Positions 33,235 to 44,027 of a DNA stretch of 64,000 bases are shown piece after piece. The translations under genes and the position numbers were made by a program. The stretch lies in NCBI GenBank assembly GCA_963920525.1, contig OY986436.1, positions 13,901,467 through 13,965,466 of the forward strand, in the 5' to 3' direction. The first letter of the stretch is position 1. Every line of letters starts with the position of its first letter. This DNA comes from Dichetophora obliterata. Lineage: Eukaryota > Arthropoda > Insecta > Diptera > Sciomyzidae. The notes beneath the pieces were generated by a model. It was given only the letters and a program-made list of their open reading frames with translations. It was not told the origin of the DNA and searched no databases.

Positions 33235-33560
33235 TATGTCGTCATGCCGGCTCACATTGGGCCAGAAATTTGGAAAAGTGGCCAAAAATCATATCTTGGC
33301 GTAGAATAGACAGAATTTAATAAAACTTTATGCATGATACTTACAATAAAGCATATTTTCCAAGCGCAATGGAAAAAGTGGGCGGGATTCAACAAAGCGT
33401 GTGACACTATCAATAAAATTATGTATCTCGTCTAAAATTGGCACCAGCTTATTGAAATTGGGTAAAGGGGTGGGTAGGATCGTTTTCGAGCATGTTAGAA
33501 AAAGAAGGCGGGATTCGATTCAACAATGGGCGTGGTACTATTAAATAAAAACTGTAGTTT
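33235..33560. repeat. Dispersed repeat fragment
   Basis: It contains ACATTGGGCCAGAAATTT (33257-33274), mirrored at 36085-36105, and GTGGGCGGGATTCAACAA-type phrases repeated within 300 bp (33370 and 33508). No frame. It is probably part of an AT-rich repeat with GC-rich 'gggcggga' islands. Confidence 0.45.
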
Positions 33561-33805
33561 GGTTATTATTGATTCTGGCGTTTTAAAAAAGAGGCGGGAA
33601 ACGAGAGAGAATAAGTTTACACTTTTACCGAATCTGACGTGTGATGTGTGAACTAAAAATAAATATACAAGTCTTAGGAAAATAGCACTTTTACAGCAAT
33701 AAATATGATATAAAATCGAGAAACAAAAAACCAGCAACTAGCATACATAAATGGCATATATAGTATCCACGAGGAGGTTGCGAGGAGAGCTCTATGTTTT
33801 TCCCG
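33561..33805. other. Spacer
   Basis: No feature was seen before the T-rich tract. Confidence 0.5.
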
Positions 33806-34800
33806 CTTTTTGGTTTTTTTATTTTTATTTTATTATTTGTTTTTTATTTAGTTATTTTTTTTTTAATATTTTTTTTATGATATATGTTTTTGATATTTTG
33901 GTTTTAATTTTTTTTTGTTTTTTATATTTTTTATGTTTCGCTTTAAATATTTTATTTTTATTTTTTTTGATATTTTTTTAATATTTTTTATTTTTTTTTT
34001 AATTTTTTTAAAGTATAATTAATATACGTGTTAAAAGAGAAAAACAGTAGCTTATTTCCAAACATTTTTTTGAGGTACAAGGAGTTGTTATATTTTTAAA
34101 TTAAATTAAATTCATACGGGTTGTTGTACATAAAAAGTACTTTAATAATTTTTCTTTTTTTTCGATGGATATGGCCTTTCCCATGTATTTGGCACAAACA
34201 AATCAAATGTCATTTTAAAGTATAAGTCAATAATGGAGCATTCCAACTACGAACGACCCCCGTGGGATTTTTTTGAAATTATAGTGAAAGTTTTAAAAAA
34301 AGTTTAAAACTCCTTGTACCTCAAAAAAATGTTTGTAAACAAGCTGTTTAGAAACCTTAAGTTCTTGCTTGTAATATTTTTTTATATTTTTTGCTTTAAA
34401 CATTTTTTATTTTGTGTTTTTATATTTTTTTTTTATTATTTTGCTCTTAATATTTTTTTTGTTTTTTATTTAGTATTAATTTTTGCTTTTTAATCATTTG
34501 TTTTTCTTTTCATATTTTTTGTTTTTTATATTTTGTTTTGATTTTTTGCTTTTAATATTTAATAATTTTTTGTTTTTATATTTTTTTAAGTTTTTGGTTT
34601 ATGTATTTTTTAATTTTTAGTTATTTATGTTTAAGTTTTTATTTTTAATAATTTTTTTATATTAGGTTTAAATATTTTTTTGCTTTATATATTTTTTTTA
34701 TATATTATGGTTTTATAATTTTTTATTTTTTACTTTTAATATTTATTTTCTTTTTTGTTTTTTATATTTTTTTTATTTTTTGCTTTTCATATTATTTTTA
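33806..34800. repeat. Strand-biased T-rich tract, split by a MITE
   Basis: The + strand is dominated by T with scattered A and few G from about 33806-34015 and again from 34370-34800 (TTTTTATATTTTTT-like). The two parts have the same texture and flank the 34049-34346 palindrome, so they look like one low-complexity tract that was invaded. Confidence 0.7.
34049..34346. mobile_element. Palindromic MITE with perfect 27-bp arms
   Basis: 34060-34086 and 34308-34334 are exact reverse complements (core TTTTTTTGAGGTACAAGGAG). Diverged pairing extends outward to AGCTTATTTCC and AAACAAGCT. Non-coding. Confidence 0.8.
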
Positions 34801-36142
34801 GCTAGTTTGCGTAGAGTTTGCCTTTGCAGTAGTTTTACTGTCTACTATTTGTTTTTTAATATAGGTTGTTTTATTTTACGATTTGAAAGTACTGCACGAC
34901 GTTGGTTTTTTATAAATTTCTCGAAACTTATTAAGGTACTATTACAGTGTGTAAAAAATTTAAAATCTATTTATTTTGTTAGAATATGGTTCTTTGAGGT
35001 CTTAAGAATACGTATTAAAATTTTAGAAAAACAAAATATCAAATAGAAAAAAAGTTATAACATATATAATATTCGTATGTCGTGTGATATTCAAGAACCT
35101 TTAGATCTTTAATCGTGTTTTTCTCGAAACAAGGTTTTTCGAATCGGCTTCTAAGATGTCTGGAGTTCTACTTGATCGATTTCGATATATCTTGATTCAT
35201 TGTGATCCTTATAGACTCTGTTAAGCACTAGACATATAAAAAGCCAAAAAAATTTTATATTTCTTTTTGTATGGAAGAAAGTTTCGGCAAAAAAAAAGGG
35301 TTTTTTGTACATTTTCTTTTCAACGCATGCCGTTTTTTTATATTTAATTTTTTTTTATTTGCGTAGGTTGAGTGCTCAACTACAACCCTTAACTTAAGAA
35401 TGACCTTTGATTTTTTATTTTCAGACGCTTTGTAAATGCTCGAGACGAGAAGCCAATTGCAACAATTTTTTAAACACTGTAAAACTTAACAACTATAAAG
35501 GCAAAAAAAATTTTTTTTGCCTCATGAATAATTCTTCATTATGTAAAAAAATTGTATCATTAAAATTAATAATAGTAGGTAAAAAAAATTAATAAGAAAG
35601 GTGTTTTTTTATTGCTACACACTGTAATAGTACCTTAAAAACGTGCAAAAGTGTGCAGATACCTCTTCAAGTAAACATCTTAAAGAAAGTAATAGCATGT
35701 AAATTATTTCAATTACCAGCGGTAGCTCGGGGAATCTTTTTTAGGTGCGGCATTTTTTTCTTAAACTCCATTTTCGTGTATTTAGATTGAGGAAAAAAGG
35801 TTTAAAAATAAAAGAAAATATGTATTTTTGCGTTTTTTTTTTTAAATTCTGTATTCAATATCTTGAATAAAGTGTTAAAAATTTTAAAGAACTTAAAGAA
35901 ATAGTTATATGTCGATGATTTCAAATCGACATATAACTATTCATTTTTTGGCTTTAAATATGACCCAAATTGTAATTTTTAATTTTATATTAAAAATATT
36001 TCGTCTCAGGGTACTTTAACGTGTAGCGTTATCAATCGTAAGAATCATTTGTATACATAACATATTTGATTTTTGGTCACTTATTGAAATTCCTGGCCCA
36101 ATGTGCGGCTGTCATAAAGTCATGTTTAAATCGCCGTTAAAT
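34801..36142. other. AT-rich DNA with a small perfect hairpin
   Basis: No gene. It contains the perfect 16-bp hairpin at 35901-35940, annotated separately, and a stretch at 36070-36120 that mirrors 33245-33290. Confidence 0.5.
35901..35940. repeat. Perfect 16-bp hairpin
   Basis: ATAGTTATATGTCGAT (35901-35916) and ATCGACATATAACTAT (35925-35940) are exact complements around an 8-base loop. There is no run of T or other terminator hallmark, so the role is unknown. Confidence 0.85.
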
Positions 36143-36458
36143 TACATGATACAAAGAACTACAGATAAAGTATTCCCGGCGCAACGAGCAACATTTACTG
36201 CGCACCTCGTCATCGGTGCTCGTCAAATGTGACACTTTATGAATACATTCAAAAGAAAATGTCAAAAAGAGACGAAGATAGCAAACTGAAAACGAACAAA
36301 CAGTCAAAATTCTGTCAAGCACATCAAGCAACGTAGCCGCTTTTTGTGTAAATTAGTAAAAAGGGGAAAAAACACTCCTACAAAATGTGCAATTTTTTTT
36401 CACAAACAGTACTAAAAAATGTATTTACTTTATTTTGGACACGTGCTTTATTCAACAA

Positions 36459-38186
36459 CTAGCTGATATACCCGGTCTTACTCGAGAGTCATTCATATAA
36501 ACATTTTAATATACACTTTTCGATTAAATGTTTTTGTAAATTTTGGAATTTTGTAAAAACGTGTTGAATTGAATGTAAGAATTTGAGACCACTATAAAAA
36601 TATTAGTTAAAAAATTTACCAAGCTTTTTTAACGAAGAAATAATTTTATCACTGTTTTTTCCCAATCAAAAACTGTTTTTTAGTTTCGAGCTGAATTTTC
36701 TGGTTACTGGTAAGCATATTACTTGCACTTCGCTAATGAAAATCATATTTATAAAAATCTTCATAAAATTTTTAGTAGTTTTTACAGTTGGAAAATAACA
36801 ATTGGATTGTCTCTTAATTAAAAATGAATATAAATTGAGTCTGATAGTTGATGCAATTTCTTAAATTTTCTGAATTCCTTTTTTATACGAAAAATTGTAT
36901 AGACGTTTTTTAATGTGAATTGTAATGCAAAAAGGTGTAAGTTAAGAAAACAGTCGCTTTTTAATTTTTGTTATAGTATATACAGCAACCTGTAACAATA
37001 TTATCGACGTTAACAGTTGATCGACATAAATCCAGCTGAAAAATCTGCAAGAAGAGTGCAAGAAGTGTCAGTATGTTATTTGCTGCAAGTTTACGCTGTG
37101 TCGGAATCGTGTCGGTAATGCAGTACTTATTTCTAACTTATAATATTTTCAATTGAACCGAAAAATTTGTAAGTAGAAAATTTGCAAAAGTAAGTAGATA
37201 AGGAATATTTTATATAAACCAAAATGATTATAATTACTCTAGACACACAACTTCATTCTTAAAGATAAATGAGGACGCTCAAATTATATAGAGAATTTTA
37301 AAACAAAACTCAGTTTTATTAAAAGACTGGTATGAAAATATAGATTTTAAGCCATAACTTTTGATTGGAAAGAGATATTGGGGTAATTTTTTCACATAAA
37401 TTATTTTTGAGACTTCACTTTTTTGTAAAAAAATATAAAAACAACATTTTGGAAAAAAAAATTTCGCGAAAAAAATCAAAGGGGTACCCTTGTTATTATG
37501 ATGACAAAAACAGTAAAATAATTTTTGCGCTTAGCTATAAGAATTTTTGCAAATAAATGCTATGTCATATGAAAGGTAGCCAGATGTGCAATTTTTAATT
37601 GATTTCATTTTTACAACAACAATTTTTGAGTCATTTTTTGAGTAAAAAGTCAATATTTTCGACCTTTTTTGACATTATCATTAAACATATGTACACTGAC
37701 TTAATGATACAGTTCAACCTATTTTTGTGAAGTGATTTTATTGAACTTTTGAACAAAAAAAATTTGAATGAAATATATTAATAGACAGCGGACATATTTG
37801 CATCGAAAGACCAAACTTTGATTTTCATGTCGTTTTTTTCTCATTCTTAGGCAACGATGTTTTATGAAAAAGTCATTGTACTGAAAATTTCTCCAATTTT
37901 GAAGATATGTGAGTGTTTTGAATGTCAAAATAACAAAAAATTTTTAAAATTAAATACAAAAAATTTTCCGATGGTAAAAAGTTTTATAATAACAAAATTA
38001 CCGTTAGTTGAAAAATTTCAGAGGGGGCGTGGCAAAAACTAAGTATGTAACATTTTAAGTTGGAATGCACTTAATATGTATACCTAGTTTGAGCAAAATC
38101 CGTTGAGCCGTTTAGATTTGTATAAAGGCCAAACAAACAAACAAACAAACAAACAAACAGAAAATGAGTTTTATTACTATAGGTGA
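36459..38186 (-). mobile_element. Non-autonomous Helitron/Helentron-like element
   Basis: Read on the minus strand it starts TCACCTATAGTAATAAAA, passes through a TTTG repeat (the CAAA run at 38130-38159) and the phrase AAACGGCTCAACGGATTTTG, and ends ...GGGTATATCAGCTAG. A TC start and a CTAG end with no target duplication fit Helitrons. The flanking T on both sides would suit Helentrons. No coding capacity. Confidence 0.55.
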
Positions 38187-38364
38187 ATTATGAATTTCAA
38201 ATGCAAAGTCAAAAGTTGATGCACACAACGCCATCTACTGGCAATACAGCATTTAAAATCATGTTTGTTTTTATGGTGTTGTAAAATCGCTCCATGCAAA
38301 ATGTATGTGAAAATGAATTTTCTTCATAATTTCTTTTTTCGGGAAATTTTCCACAATTTTCTTA

Positions 38365-38482
38365 AGTATTCTCCTTGTTTGGGCGGAGACCTGTCCGAAT
38401 TGGTGCTAATCACCGAAATCGGTCCAGGCGTTCTCCAGTTATAAGCGTAGTAACTAACGTCACTTTCTTTTATATATATAAG
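38365..38482 (-). mobile_element. Helitron-type 5' end fragment
   Basis: On the minus strand it reads TCTTATATATATAAAAGAAA, then AACTGGAGAACGCCTGGACC and GATTTCGG. This is the same layout as the + strand copies at 1940 and 2572 (TATATA, then a '..GGACCGAT' phrase). Only the terminus is recognised; the rest is missing or unrecognised. Confidence 0.55.
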
Positions 38483-39148
38483 ATAGATATTAATTTCATT
38501 TCAGTAAAACAAGTTTTCATAAGAAAATTTAGGCATTTTAAAATCTTTACACCCTTTGAATAAATTGTGTCTACGTTGAACCAATGAGCACCTTGCACGT
38601 CACAGCAAAAATGGCGGACATGCGCAATACTTTATCTGTAGTTATTTGTATCATGGTTAAATTATTCTTTTAGTTTTTTCTTTCTTGACACTTCTTTTAT
38701 GTTTGGGTTGTGCCATAATGCCTTGGTTAGTGCTTGAAAAATCCTATTATTTAAATTTATATATAATTTTAAATGCTTCACTATGGCTTTCTACTAAGTC
38801 TTCGATTTTCCATGTGATCGAGAATTAATTTGAACCTTGAACGCGGAAGAGTTTTTAATAGCTACCAGCAAGCAAAGAAAAACCAATGGAAAACCAGTCA
38901 ACAGCACAATAAAATAATGAAAATTGAAAATCATGGTCCATCGCTGTGGAAAACTCAACGCAAGTAGGAAGTTCAAAAGAACCAACCATCTACCAGCAGA
39001 TGACTGGAAAAACCAGTCTTTTGCAGAACCACTCAAAAGAATGCTTCTTGGCACCCAGCTAACAGCAATAACGATCAGTTGGCAGATAGCATTAGCTGCA
39101 TTGAGTACAAGAAACGTTAAAGTTCCTACAAAATATTGCGCAATAAGA

Positions 39149-39893
39149 ATGTGTAAATTTACACATCGCTTGTTTGTGTTTGCGCTGCTGCTGCTGATCC
39201 ATCTTCAGTGCTCATCAACTGCTCCATCTGTGGCGCATAAGCAAGGTGAACGGTTGCTGGAAGAATTCTTTGATCAGGACTACGATTATGATCTGCACTA
39301 CGATCAACGTCAGAAGGGCAACGAAAATCTGCGCTTAAAGTTGGATGGCTTCATAATTGGCTTGCCAGCGCAGGAACAGAACGGAATGCTGCTGCTTACT
39401 GATGACTTGTTGGAGAATATGGGTAGGTGTAAAATAAGCAAAAGAATATCATTCTAAGTTAGTTACATGGAAAATTTTCTTTTAAGGTGAGGATTTCCTT
39501 CTTGGCTTTGGCAAAAGTCGCAGCAGCAGCACCAGCACTAGAGCTCCTGGCAATACTGCTGCTTCGAGCTATAACAAAATGGAGGAAGAATTTCCAAAAC
39601 TAAAGCCACTCTCCGCTGCGGAGACCATTGTTGTTGAGTTACCCACTCGCAGAAAGGATGTTGAAGCTCGTGGCGTAGAATTGTCGGAAAATGATACCCC
39701 GCATGGTTCAAGGTTTGTCGCAAAATGTATCGACTCATCTATGTCTAAAATTTTTGTTTGATACGTCAAAACATTTTTTGACAAAAACCTTGTCGGAATT
39801 TTTTTTATAATATAAATTGTTTAAATTTTTTACAGGACCAAATTTCACATGTATCAGCTACTGAACTTTTTGCGCGGCAATAAAAGAATTTAA
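39149..39893 (+). CDS. Small secreted protein, three exons, not recognised
   Basis: The exons 39149-39422, 39487-39712 and 39836-39893 splice with GT..AG introns of 64 and 123 bp in a single frame, giving 185 residues. I chose the ATG at 39149 because a textbook signal peptide follows (FVFALLLLIHLQCSSTA, likely cut near residue 25); the open frame reaches further upstream but without signal-like sequence. The mature part is acidic first (EEFFDQDYDYDLHYDQ), then LKLDGFIIGLPAQEQ, a serine/threonine-rich stretch after GFGKSR, and a basic tail ending YQLLNFLRGNKRI. It has no cysteines beyond the signal region and no transmembrane helix. Dibasic RR and KR sites exist, so a peptide-hormone precursor is conceivable, but no family was recognised. 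Codon use and splice sites argue for a real gene. Confidence 0.75.
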
Positions 39894-40221
39894 GAAACTG
39901 GATGCATAGATAAAGATATATTTTAAGATCATAATGTATTTAGATATTTTGAACAGAGACTGATAAATGTAGTTGGAGGAATTTAAATATATGCAATAAT
40001 GTAGCTTAAAGATTATAAGAAAAATTTAATACAAAATTGATAACTCAACAAAACTGCATTTTTCTTAAGTTTATATTTTGATTCAAAAACTCTGATGATT
40101 TAATAGTATATAATAATAATATCGTTAATAATATCGTAAAAAAACTTCAGGTGATATTCTATTTCAGGGCGGATTAATTATATTGTCGTCGTAGAATCAT
40201 TGATATTCGAATTCTTGATTA
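39894..40221 (+). other. 3' flank of the secreted-protein gene
   Basis: AT-rich, presumably 3' UTR at first. No canonical AATAAA could be fixed with confidence. No other feature. Confidence 0.45.
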
Positions 40222-40455
40222 GGCAGGGGCCAAATTAAGCGGTTTTGCTGCGATCGCGGCACCGCTGTCACGCTCTTTATTAGCAAATGCGGCTGAAAAA
40301 TACTGAATTTTGCATGTTTTTTAAGACATTTCTTTATTTAATGTACTTTAACTGTAAATACATGCAAAATTCAGTATTTTACAGCCGCATTTGAGAAAAA
40401 AGAGCGTGAGAGCGGTGTCGCGATCGCGGCAAATCCGCGTAATTTGGCCCCAGCC
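40222..40455. mobile_element. PIF/Harbinger-type MITE (234 bp)
   Basis: The ends GGCAGGGGCCAAATTA and TAATTTGGCCCCAGCC pair with one mismatch, with TTA on each side (40219-40221, 40456-40458). The arms are about 95-100 bp (including ATGCGGCTG against CAGCCGCAT and TGAATTTTGCATGT against ACATGCAAAATTCA), so nearly the whole element is one hairpin. Confidence 0.85.
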
Positions 40456-40473
40456 TTAAGTTCTAAAAAAAAG

Positions 40474-40574
40474 TATAGCAGTAAGGGGACTGCCGACCGA
40501 AGCGAAAACATATATGTAAAATATTAGTATTCCCTGGAAGACTTTGTCCTGCCACGGACCGCCTTACTGCTATA
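40474..40574. mobile_element. Short palindromic element (101 bp)
   Basis: TATAGCAGTAAGG (40474-40486) is exactly mirrored by CCTTACTGCTATA (40562-40574), with GC-richer DNA between. If the outer TA is the target, it fits a tiny Tc1/mariner-type MITE. Confidence 0.65.
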
Positions 40575-40811
40575 TAAGAATTTTCATGCTAATCGGAAAA
40601 AATTTTATATTTTCACCGCCTCAACCTTTGATTATTTCTTTCAAAATATTTTTTATTCAGATAGCATTTTTATTTTATAATTACACCAAACTATATTATT
40701 ACATTTAAATTGAATATTGTTGATTTAAAAATAAAATACAGGGAGCACTATTGAATGAAAAATAATCCTCAAAAAGGATATTTAATATTTTCTTTCAATG
40801 TATATGTAGAG

Positions 40812-42295
40812 CTGTAGCTAAAATAAAATAAATTTACTTTTTTTATATATGATATTTTGTTTGATGGGTCTTGAAGTCTCTTTTATTGCCTGTGTTTGCG
40901 ATCTTGCTACAAGGAAAACATAGCAAGCAAAGTGCAGTTTATTTTCTGCCCCCGATTCGGTTTATCCGTACATCCGGTTTATCATTAATGCACATTATTT
41001 TCATCTTTTATCACTTCATAATATTTTAAATTATGGGTTTTCATATAAAAAACAAAGTAAAACATAAACAAAAAAAATATAAATTAAACTTATTGAAATA
41101 ATTAATATACACTTAAAATACATAATAATACACACATACATAAAATTCGTATTTCATTGAATTTCATTTACATTATTTTCACTGTTTGCTTTATTAATCA
41201 TTGCATTATATTTTTAAAAAAGATACTGTAGGCTTATGGTAGCTGAAATAAGAAACAAACAATTTTGCACGATGCAGTCCCACTCATTATAAAATTATTA
41301 TTATGTAGCCTTGACAACTACTTATTTTCTCACGAGCTGCAATTTCAAACAAAAGAAAACAATATAAAGCACGTGTGTCACACACATTGGCAGCTTTCAG
41401 CGGAGTCAATAGTTGGCAACTGTTTTTTTTAAATTAGAGTGAGAAACCTTTGGATTAAATGATCCATTCACAGCAGGTGACTCCTCTGAATGTGGCCAAT
41501 GTGTGTGACACACTTTCTCTATTTTGTTTTCTTTTGCTTGACATTCGATGGTCGAAACACGAAATGTGACTCCTACCTACTACTTACTATACCATGTCCC
41601 ATGTCCCAGTCAGAGAATTTATATAACATTTATAAAACTACAAATGTTTTTATGTTGGTCATGAAACTCAAATACACGCTCTTGGATATTGGCTACTAGG
41701 CGCTCAGCAAATGCAGCAAGCATGGCAAAATTAAACAAGGTAGTGTTAGGGCGGAGAGCCGGTGACCGAAACTGTCAAAACGAAGTTGACATTTCATACA
41801 AAATCTGCAACCAATGAGAATGCAATATGAAAGCAAGAATTGGCAAATATATCAAAATGGATGAGTTTGATAGTTATGGTCACTTAGAAAGAGAACACAT
41901 TCAGCCCTTACACTATCTTGCCTAATTCTACTATGGCAGCAAGCAACCATCAATACGTTTATCAAATCGTTCCTTCATAAAGAAATCATGAAGGATATTT
42001 ACTGTTTTTCTGTCGGATATGTAGATCTGTAGCTGAACTAAAATACATTTACAACAACAATTACCAAGCAAATCTACTACAACGATGAACAGAGATGAGC
42101 AGTATCACATCGGTTGCGCAACGTTAGAGGGGATGAACCGAATTGGCGGCGGGAAATAAACAGCACTTTGCTTGCTATGTTTTTTGTTTGCCTGGTAGCA
42201 AGATCTCAAGTGGAGGCATTAAAAGAGACTTCACGGCCAGTCAAACAAAAAGCAAATATCAAAAATTTTAAATTTATTTTATTTTAGCCTACAGC
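40812..42295. mobile_element. Foldback element with ~155-bp arms (about 1.48 kb)
   Basis: The left arm (40812-40968) and right arm (42135-42295) are inverted copies. Anchors are AGCAAGCAAAGTGCAGTTTA against AAACAGCACTTTGCTTGCT, and GAAGTCTCTTTTATTGCCT against the mirrored AGGCATTAAAAGAGACTTC. A further palindrome is nested at 41351-41538. No coding sequence was seen between the arms. Confidence 0.75.
41351..41538. mobile_element. Nested palindrome (188 bp)
   Basis: CAAAAGAAAACAATATAAAG (41352) is answered by TATTTTGTTTTCTTTTG (right end), and GTGTGTCACACACATTGGC by GCCAATGTGTGTGACACAC. The latter pair each contain the internal dyad TGTGTCACACA. Confidence 0.75.
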
Positions 42296-42773
42296 TAGCG
42301 ATGTTGAGATTTCATCGCTCGTGAATTTTGAAATGATAAACTTATTAAATCGCTCGCTTTCATTTGATGCGAAACTTTAGTTCAGCACTTCGCACATAAT
42401 ATATTGAAAGGATTTAGATCAATAATTTTAAGTATTTTTCTTAATAATATATTTTATTACAAAAACTTAAAAAATCATTATATTTTGTGAAATTATAAGA
42501 AACTAAGATAAATAAACAAAAAGGAAAATTTTAAAAATTTATTATTTCATTAAAAAATGCAAAAAATATAGTTCATCATAAAATACGTATTTAGTTTTAA
42601 TTAACAAGATCACTCGAAATAAATGAGCGAACGCAAAAACTCCAATGAAATGAGTTTATCTTTGCAAAAACAAAGATGAATAATAATGAATAACAAAGAG
42701 AAGGCGTTGTTCATAAAAGCGCTCAAGTTTTTTTTCATATACATATACATTGAAAAAAACAGTAACATTCAAT
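42296..42773. other. AT-rich spacer
   Basis: Nothing supported. Confidence 0.5.
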
Positions 42774-43116
42774 AGCTGCATTCCCGTGGTCGTTGATCTA
42801 GAGCGCAGCTCTATTTTATTCACAAAACAAAAACAAAAATTTAAAACAACTCGATTTCTAGCTCTATTTCTGATCTTAAAATGCTGCCAAGTTTCAAACA
42901 TTTTTTATCAAAACGAACATAGTTGGCAAATCTAAATAACTATTCATTTTCCTATTTTGACGTTTTACCGCTCAATGGGCGTTTTGGTATTGTTGTTTTC
43001 TTTTGTTATTGTTCTTAACACAGCTGTTTCAAGACTCTGATGACATATTGATGTAAAGTTGAACTAACGTTGTTTTACTGAGATTTGATCTGATCTAGTG
43101 CCACGGGAATGCAGCT
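42774..43116. mobile_element. MITE with AGCTGCATTCCCGTGG ends (343 bp)
   Basis: AGCTGCATTCCCGTGG (42774-42789) and CCACGGGAATGCAGCT (43101-43116) are exact 16-bp inverted repeats, followed by looser pairing (GATCTAGAG against TGATCTAGTG). Non-coding; target duplication not evident. Confidence 0.75.
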
Positions 43117-43384
43117 GATGTTTCGCAGCGGATAGGGAGGAGAAAGAGCGATGCGTCAGCAGAGGAACTTATTGATGCTTATGTTTTCTAAGTTTCCTAT
43201 CTTGTTATCTTTGCTGTCTGTATTGATGACGAGAGTTACTCGGAAAAAGACAATGACGCAAACCAAAGATTTACCCTCTACCAAAATCCTTCAACTCGCC
43301 TAAAGAAGTTTTCACTTCAAAAAATCCTTTAGAGAGAGGATGTGAGTGCGGTGAATTTATTATCCGCTAAATTTCTAAATTTTT
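43117..43384. other. Spacer before Jockey-like element A
   Basis: No feature seen. Confidence 0.5.
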
Positions 43385-43399
43385 AAAATTGAAAACTTT

Positions 43400-44027
43400 A
43401 TTAGTATTTTGAATAGTTTAAAAGACAATCAGCATGTTTTTGTGATGGGCGATTTTAATCTTAAAAAAAAAATTGGATTTATGACGAAGATATGGTATTC
43501 AAACTAATGGTATTCATAACAGTTTAAACCGTGTACTTGATTTAATATATGTCGACAGCGAAATGAATGGGGATGTCAACAACCTTGATTCTACATTTTT
43601 GCTTGATTCAAATCACCACCCAGCACAATGCTTAAGTGTAAAATTTTGCAATTATTTGAAGCCTATTTTTGATACTAGCTTAAGTTTTGATTTTAAGAAA
43701 GGTGATTTTAGCAGCATTTCAAATTTTTTGGGCAATATTGATTGGCTTTCAGTTTTAAACAATAATCTCTTAATAAATTACAATCTTTTTTCAAACAAGC
43801 TCAGGGAAGCTATAAGCTTGTACATCCCTAAAGTTTCATTTAAAGCCTCATCGAAACCTATATGGTTCAATAAAGAACTGATTAATATTAATAACAAGAA
43901 AAATAAGGCATTTAAACTGCATAGAAAATCTGATAATAATTTAAGTCTTTTAAATAATTATCGGGTCCTTCAGAGAAAATTTGATCACTTGAACAACTTG
44001 TTATATAATAATTATATGGACGAATTA
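43400..44027 (+). pseudogene. Jockey-like A: endonuclease C-terminal part and linker
   Basis: A frame before 43563 contains HVFVMGDFNL, the apurinic-type endonuclease GDFN motif, broken soon after by a frameshift. The main frame then gives VLDLIYVDSE and LLDSNHHPAQC (an S.HH-type end of the domain) and a linker with PIWFNKELININNKKNKAFK. It is cut off by insertion of element B after YNNYMDEL. Confidence 0.75.

Noticed and set aside
39194..39643. Minus-strand or upstream-extended frames around the secreted-protein gene
   Set aside because: They are shadows of the spliced plus-strand gene; the signal peptide and splice phases fix the start at 39149.
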